Positions 53,212-56,729 of a DNA stretch of 56,729 bases are shown in pieces. The notes below the pieces were generated by a model, which saw only the letters and a list, made by a program, of their open reading frames with translations, did not search any database and was not told where the DNA came from. How positions within the stretch are numbered: the stretch's first letter is position 1; each line of letters begins with the position of its first letter. Both the position numbers and the translations under genes were made by a program. This stretch comes from Rhodanobacter sp. Its GTDB lineage: Bacteria > Pseudomonadota > Gammaproteobacteria > Xanthomonadales > Rhodanobacteraceae. The stretch is taken from the NCBI GenBank assembly GCA_004322005.1, contig SCRF01000028.1:1-56729 (forward strand), written 5' to 3'.

Positions 53212-54912
53212 TCAATGGACGTGGTGCGGCTCGTGCAGCAGCTGCTGCATCTTCAGATACACCCCGTTGGTCCAGCCGAAGCCGATCACGTTGGCCTTGT
53301 AGCCGGCGCGGATGGTCACGTCGGCATTGCCGCTGGCCATGTTGTATTTCTCGCGGATGGTGCCGTCGGCGGCGAGGCTGCGGTCGATGGTGGCGGTGAA
53401 TTCGCGCGCGATGCGGCGCGCATCGCCGTGATAGCCGTAGGCGTCGAGGCCGGCCACGGCGAGCCAGTTGGTGGGCGCCCAGCCGAACGGCGCATCCCAC
53501 TGCGCGCCGCTGGCGCGGTCGCTCGTCTGCAGGCCGCCCATCTTCTCGAAGAGGCCAAGGTGGCCGCGCAGCGCGGCGGCCTGCGCCTTCGATGCCGCGC
53601 CGGCCCACAACGGATAGTAGGTGCTGACGAATAGGTAATCGGATGGCTTGCCGGCGACGAAGTCGTAGTCCATGTACAGGCCGCGCTCGGGCCGCCACAG
53701 GTATTTGTCGATCGCCGCATGGCGCGCGGCGGCGGCAGCGGCCCAGCGCTGCGCATCCGCCGTCAGCCCCAGTTGCACGGCGAAGTCGTGCAGGTCGGTC
53801 TCGTAGCGATACAGCAGGCTGTTCAGATCCACCGGTGCGTAGTGGTGGGTGGAGCCGCCGAACGGGCCCATGCGGAAGGTGGTGTCGAAGCCCGACTCGC
53901 GCATCGCACGGTCGCCGAGGTAGTAGTCCGCGCTGAGGCGGTAACCCTTCGACCACGCGCCCGCGCACACCGTCGAAGCCTGTACGTCGGTCGCTCCCGG
54001 CTTCCTGCCTCCCGCGACACTGGTACTTCCCTGTACGTCGCAGCTGGTGGTTTTCAGCAGGGCCATCTCGGCGGCGTCCGGATGCTGCGATGCCTTGACC
54101 AGATAGCCGCGATCCTGCGACGGATGCGCCAGCAGCCAGTCGATCACCCCGCGCAGGTAGCTGCTGTTCTTCATCTCCAGTACCGGTGCGGCGCCGCCGT
54201 AGTCGTAGTAGCGGGCCAGGCCGGTGGCCCCGGCCCGATGCTGCTTGCGCGTCCACGTGGAGTAGTCGCGCACGGCCAGCGGATAGGCCTTTCGCAGCCA
54301 CGCGCGCGCGTCGGCCTTGTCGCGGAAGCTGGCCGGATCGTCGAGCACCGCGCGGATCATCGAGGACAGGAACGGCGGCTGCGAACGCGTGAGGTAATAG
54401 GTGCGGTTGGCGTTGAGCACCGCGCCGTAGTGCGCGACCTCGAACAGCGCGTTGTCGACCATGCCGCGCGCCAGCGCCTCGCGATGATCGGCAACCAGCC
54501 CGAGCACGATGAAATAGCTGTCCCAGCCGTACATCTCGTTGAAGAAACCGCCCGGCACCACATACGGATGCGGCAGGTACAGCAGCCCCTGTTGCGGCAG
54601 TTGCGTGGGCGAGAAATCGCCGAGCCGGTCGATGACCTGCGGCAGCACCCGCACGTCGACGTGGCAGTGGCGGCTGATCGCATCGATCTTCGCAGGCTTC
54701 GGCAGATCCGCCGGCAGGTACAGCACCGCGCGGGTACCGAGCTTGCTGTCGGCCAGTGCCGAGCAGTCGTCCATCGAACGGGTGAGCGTGCCCCAGGCGC
54801 GATCGATGTAGGCGAGGGTCTTGTGCGGATCGGCTTTGCCGGCCGCCGCGGTCGTGGCGAACGCCATGGCGAGAACAGCGCAGAGCGAAGTGAACGGCGA
54901 CAGCGATTTCAT
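53212..54912 (-). CDS. treA: Periplasmic GH37 trehalase (divergent)
   Basis: Predicted to split trehalose into two glucose molecules in the periplasm. The 566-residue product has a signal peptide (SLCAVLAMAFATTAAAG). It has GH37 signature 1 (PGGFFNEMYGWDSYF), signature 2 (QWDAPFGWAPTNW), the acid Asp in RESGFDTTFR and the base Glu in REKYNMASG. The Gly-rich GGGGEY loop near the C-terminus of Escherichia coli TreA is replaced by RAGYKANVIGFGWTNG. An 11-base direct repeat (CCTGTACGTCG) 51 bases apart at 53979 and 54030 suggests an in-frame insertion in a variable loop. It lies 64 bases after the esterase gene. Confidence 0.88.
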   Translation of the reverse strand: MKSLSPFTSLCAVLAMAFATTAAAGKADPHKTLAYIDRAWGTLTRSMDDCSALADSKLGTRAVLYLPADLPKPAKIDAISRHCHVDVRVLPQVIDRLGDFSPTQLPQQGLLYLPHPYVVPGGFFNEMYGWDSYFIVLGLVADHREALARGMVDNALFEVAHYGAVLNANRTYYLTRSQPPFLSSMIRAVLDDPASFRDKADARAWLRKAYPLAVRDYSTWTRKQHRAGATGLARYYDYGGAAPVLEMKNSSYLRGVIDWLLAHPSQDRGYLVKASQHPDAAEMALLKTTSCDVQGSTSVAGGRKPGATDVQASTVCAGAWSKGYRLSADYYLGDRAMRESGFDTTFRMGPFGGSTHHYAPVDLNSLLYRYETDLHDFAVQLGLTADAQRWAAAAAARHAAIDKYLWRPERGLYMDYDFVAGKPSDYLFVSTYYPLWAGAASKAQAAALRGHLGLFEKMGGLQTSDRASGAQWDAPFGWAPTNWLAVAGLDAYGYHGDARRIAREFTATIDRSLAADGTIREKYNMASGNADVTIRAGYKANVIGFGWTNGVYLKMQQLLHEPHHVH

Positions 54913-54976
54913 CAGGGACAACCTGTTGCAGATGGATAGGAATGCGCGAATGCCAGAAGCATGTCCGGACACTGCG

Positions 54977-56605
54977 CTAGAACGGACTCGCATGCGTCGC
55001 GAAAAACTGTTGCAGGAAAGCCTGCCGCGCCGCGCCGCGATCGACTTCGGTATGGGTGTGTACGCCGATGACCTGGCGCAGCAGGCCGCCGCCGGATGCG
55101 CGCACCGCGGGCCAGTGCGGCAGGCCCGCGCCGTTCGGATTGCCGGTACGGATGAACCGCGCGAAATAGCCTTCCATCGTCTTCGATACCTGATGGTCGG
55201 CCGGCGTCCATGCGTACACCTGGTTGGTGTCGAGGTTGCCCAGCGCGTACTCGATCTCGCCGCTGTGCACCGCGCCGACATCGGGCCGCTCGCCCGGCGC
55301 GGGATGCCGCTTGGCCGGACGCGGCTGGGCGAAGTAGTAGAAGTACACCGGCGCCTTGCCGGTACGCCGCTGCAAGTCCATCCAGCGCCACGTGGTGTGG
55401 GCGATGAACAGGTCGCCGGCCAGCGCCGTGGCCGAACGCATCACCTCGTCCTCGCTGCCGCCGGGGTACAGCGCCAGCGCGCGCCCGGCCTGCGCACCGA
55501 ACAGGCGTTGCAGCGCCGCGCGATAGTGCGCCGGCGTCGGCGGCTGCTGTTTCAGGATGGCGGTATAGAAACCCTCCTGCGAATTCGATCCCAGCAGCAG
55601 CGGCACATGGGCCTGTGCGCCGCGGGCAAACGTCGCCTCCGGCGGTTCGGTGAGGAACCAGCCATCGATATCCGGATCGGCATCGCCTTGCTGGTCGCTG
55701 GTGGCCTGCAGCAGCTGCGCAGCCGGCATGGCGCGCAGCTCGGCCAGCGAACGGGCGCCGACCCTGCCGGCGAACGCGGTGCCGCGCTGCTGCGCCTGTG
55801 CCAGCGAGAGCGGCGCGATCGGCGCGATCAGCGCGCCGCTCTCGCCGATCGCCCGCGCGAACAGATGCTTCGACAACGGCGAGGTCATCAGCGCGCTCAC
55901 CGCGATCGAGCCGGCCGACTCGCCGGCGATCGTCACCTGCGCCGGATCGTCGCCGAAGGCCGCGATGTTCGCCTGCACCCAGCGCAACGCCGCGACCTGG
56001 TCGAGCAGGCCGTAGTTGCCGGCCGCGTGCGCGGGCGACTCCTCGGCCAGCGCCGGCAGCGCGAAGAAACCGAACACCCCGAGGCGATAGTTCACCGTCA
56101 CCGTGACGATGCCCCGCGCCGCGAGACTGGCACCGTCGTAACGCAGCTCCGAGCCGTCGCCGGCGACAAACCCGCCGCCGTAGAAATACACCAGCACCGG
56201 CAGTTTCGCGGGCTTGCCCGACGCGGTGAACCCGGCCGGCGCCCATACGTTGAGGTACAGGCAGTCCTCGCTCATGCCGCTGGCGCGAAACACCATGTCG
56301 CCGAATAGCGGCAGCTGCATGCAGCGCGGCCCGAACCGCTGCGCCTGACGCGCGCCGTCCCAGTGCGCCACCGGCTGCGGCGGCTTCCAGCGCAGCGCCC
56401 CGACCGGCGGGGCCGCGTAGGGAATGCCCTGGAATTCGCGCAGCATCACCCCGTCGACCCGCGCCAGCTTGCCTTCGACGGCACCGGCGGCCACCTGCAC
56501 GCGCGGAGCCGTGGGTACCGTGGCGAGTGCCGCCGCGCGTGCATCCAGCGCCGTACCCCCCACCAACACCATGGCGGCCAGCACCCAGACGGCACCGCGA
56601 CGCAA
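54977..56605 (-). CDS. Carboxylesterase type B (para-nitrobenzyl-esterase-like)
   Basis: Exported alpha/beta-hydrolase that should cleave carboxylic esters. Family landmarks are FQGIPYAAPPVGALRW, SEDCLYLNVWAP, YFYGGGFVAGDGS (oxyanion hole), the nucleophile Ser in GESAGSIAVSALM, Glu in GSNSQEGFY and His in GAVHSGEIEYALG. The frame is open into the REP repeat at 56672, so annotation to 56716 is possible. I prefer the TTG at 56605 because it gives a clean signal peptide (RRGAVWVLAAMVLVGGTALD, then ARAAA). It is probably the first gene of a unit with trehalase. Confidence 0.87.
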   Translation of the reverse strand: MRRGAVWVLAAMVLVGGTALDARAAALATVPTAPRVQVAAGAVEGKLARVDGVMLREFQGIPYAAPPVGALRWKPPQPVAHWDGARQAQRFGPRCMQLPLFGDMVFRASGMSEDCLYLNVWAPAGFTASGKPAKLPVLVYFYGGGFVAGDGSELRYDGASLAARGIVTVTVNYRLGVFGFFALPALAEESPAHAAGNYGLLDQVAALRWVQANIAAFGDDPAQVTIAGESAGSIAVSALMTSPLSKHLFARAIGESGALIAPIAPLSLAQAQQRGTAFAGRVGARSLAELRAMPAAQLLQATSDQQGDADPDIDGWFLTEPPEATFARGAQAHVPLLLGSNSQEGFYTAILKQQPPTPAHYRAALQRLFGAQAGRALALYPGGSEDEVMRSATALAGDLFIAHTTWRWMDLQRRTGKAPVYFYYFAQPRPAKRHPAPGERPDVGAVHSGEIEYALGNLDTNQVYAWTPADHQVSKTMEGYFARFIRTGNPNGAGLPHWPAVRASGGGLLRQVIGVHTHTEVDRGAARQAFLQQFFATHASPF

Positions 56606-56671
56606 GCGCCGTGCCCAGCGCTCCGATGGGAAATCTCGGATAACCTGGTTCCTGGCACCTGGTAGGAGCGC

Positions 56672-56729
56672 ACCCTGTGCGCGAATGCTCTTGCCGATGA
56701 ACATCCACAAGAGCATTCGCGCACAGGGT
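56672..56729. repeat. REP pair (BIME-like), cut by the window end
   Basis: ACCCTGTGCGCGAATGCTCT begins the left arm (56672-56693), and 56708-56729 is its perfect 22-base inverted copy; the outer TAGGAGCGC head is at 56663-56671. Same family as 50683-50767. Confidence 0.85.

Noticed and set aside
56606..56716. Start of the esterase inside the REP repeat
   Set aside because: A start there would put REP-encoded residues before the signal peptide; the TTG at 56605 gives a normal export signal. Not excluded by sequence alone.

Overview
The window is high-GC DNA, densely coding, that looks like a chromosome of a gammaproteobacterium of the order Xanthomonadales, most likely a Rhodanobacter/Dyella-type member of the Rhodanobacteraceae. 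The grounds are the birA-coaX-SPOR gene order, a tryptophanyl-tRNA synthetase with a long C-terminal extension, a PhoP/PhoQ-like pair preceded by a PepSY protein, and REP-type hairpin repeats of the sort common in this group. Genus assignment is inference.

Layout. 1-11.6 kb is housekeeping DNA, mostly on the minus strand: a DUF6348-like protein, a YgjP-type metallopeptidase, trpS, arginase, tRNA-Thr(TGT), a SPOR protein, coaX, birA, a small secreted protein, phoQ/phoP/PepSY and dusA. 11.7-39 kb is one co-directional minus-strand operon for an extracellular contractile injection system (eCIS). It is preceded at 39.2-40.2 kb by a sigma-54 activator gene. 40.9-56.7 kb returns to ordinary chromosomal genes: a ferredoxin-NADP reductase, DUF456, TfoX-like, a flavin-binding oxidoreductase with a cardiolipin synthase, nicotinamidase, two L,D-transpeptidase families, trmO, a tiny DUF3309 protein, a GH37 trehalase and a carboxylesterase.

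The eCIS operon reads, in transcription order: small winged-helix protein, sheath, tube, T4-type baseplate hub chaperone, a disordered protein with a conserved C-terminal motif, Pvc16-like cap, AAA+ ATPase, small protein, papain-like peptidase, two eCIS-core (DUF4157) proteins, a two-helix membrane protein, peptidoglycan-binding/CHAP amidase, tube initiator, LysM protein, gpD hub, gpV spike, PAAR tip, gp25, two large baseplate wedge proteins, a tail protein carrying a beta-helix-like domain, and a DUF6519 protein. Many adjacent genes overlap by ATGA, so translation is probably coupled. It lacks capsid, terminase and integrase genes and the TssJLM membrane complex, so it is neither a prophage nor a type VI system.

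The most notable observations are: (1) a textbook -24/-12 sigma-54 promoter (39015-39029, minus) in front of the first eCIS gene, next to a dedicated receiver-less sigma-54 activator; (2) a 206-bp MITE-like palindromic element inserted between the sheath and tube genes, flanked by a 5-bp direct repeat that preserves both the sheath stop codon and the tube ribosome binding site; (3) candidate payloads, namely a papain-like protease and an eCIS-core protein with a second, C-terminal HExxH motif; and (4) a possible membrane-anchor/cell-wall-hydrolase pair inside the structural operon.
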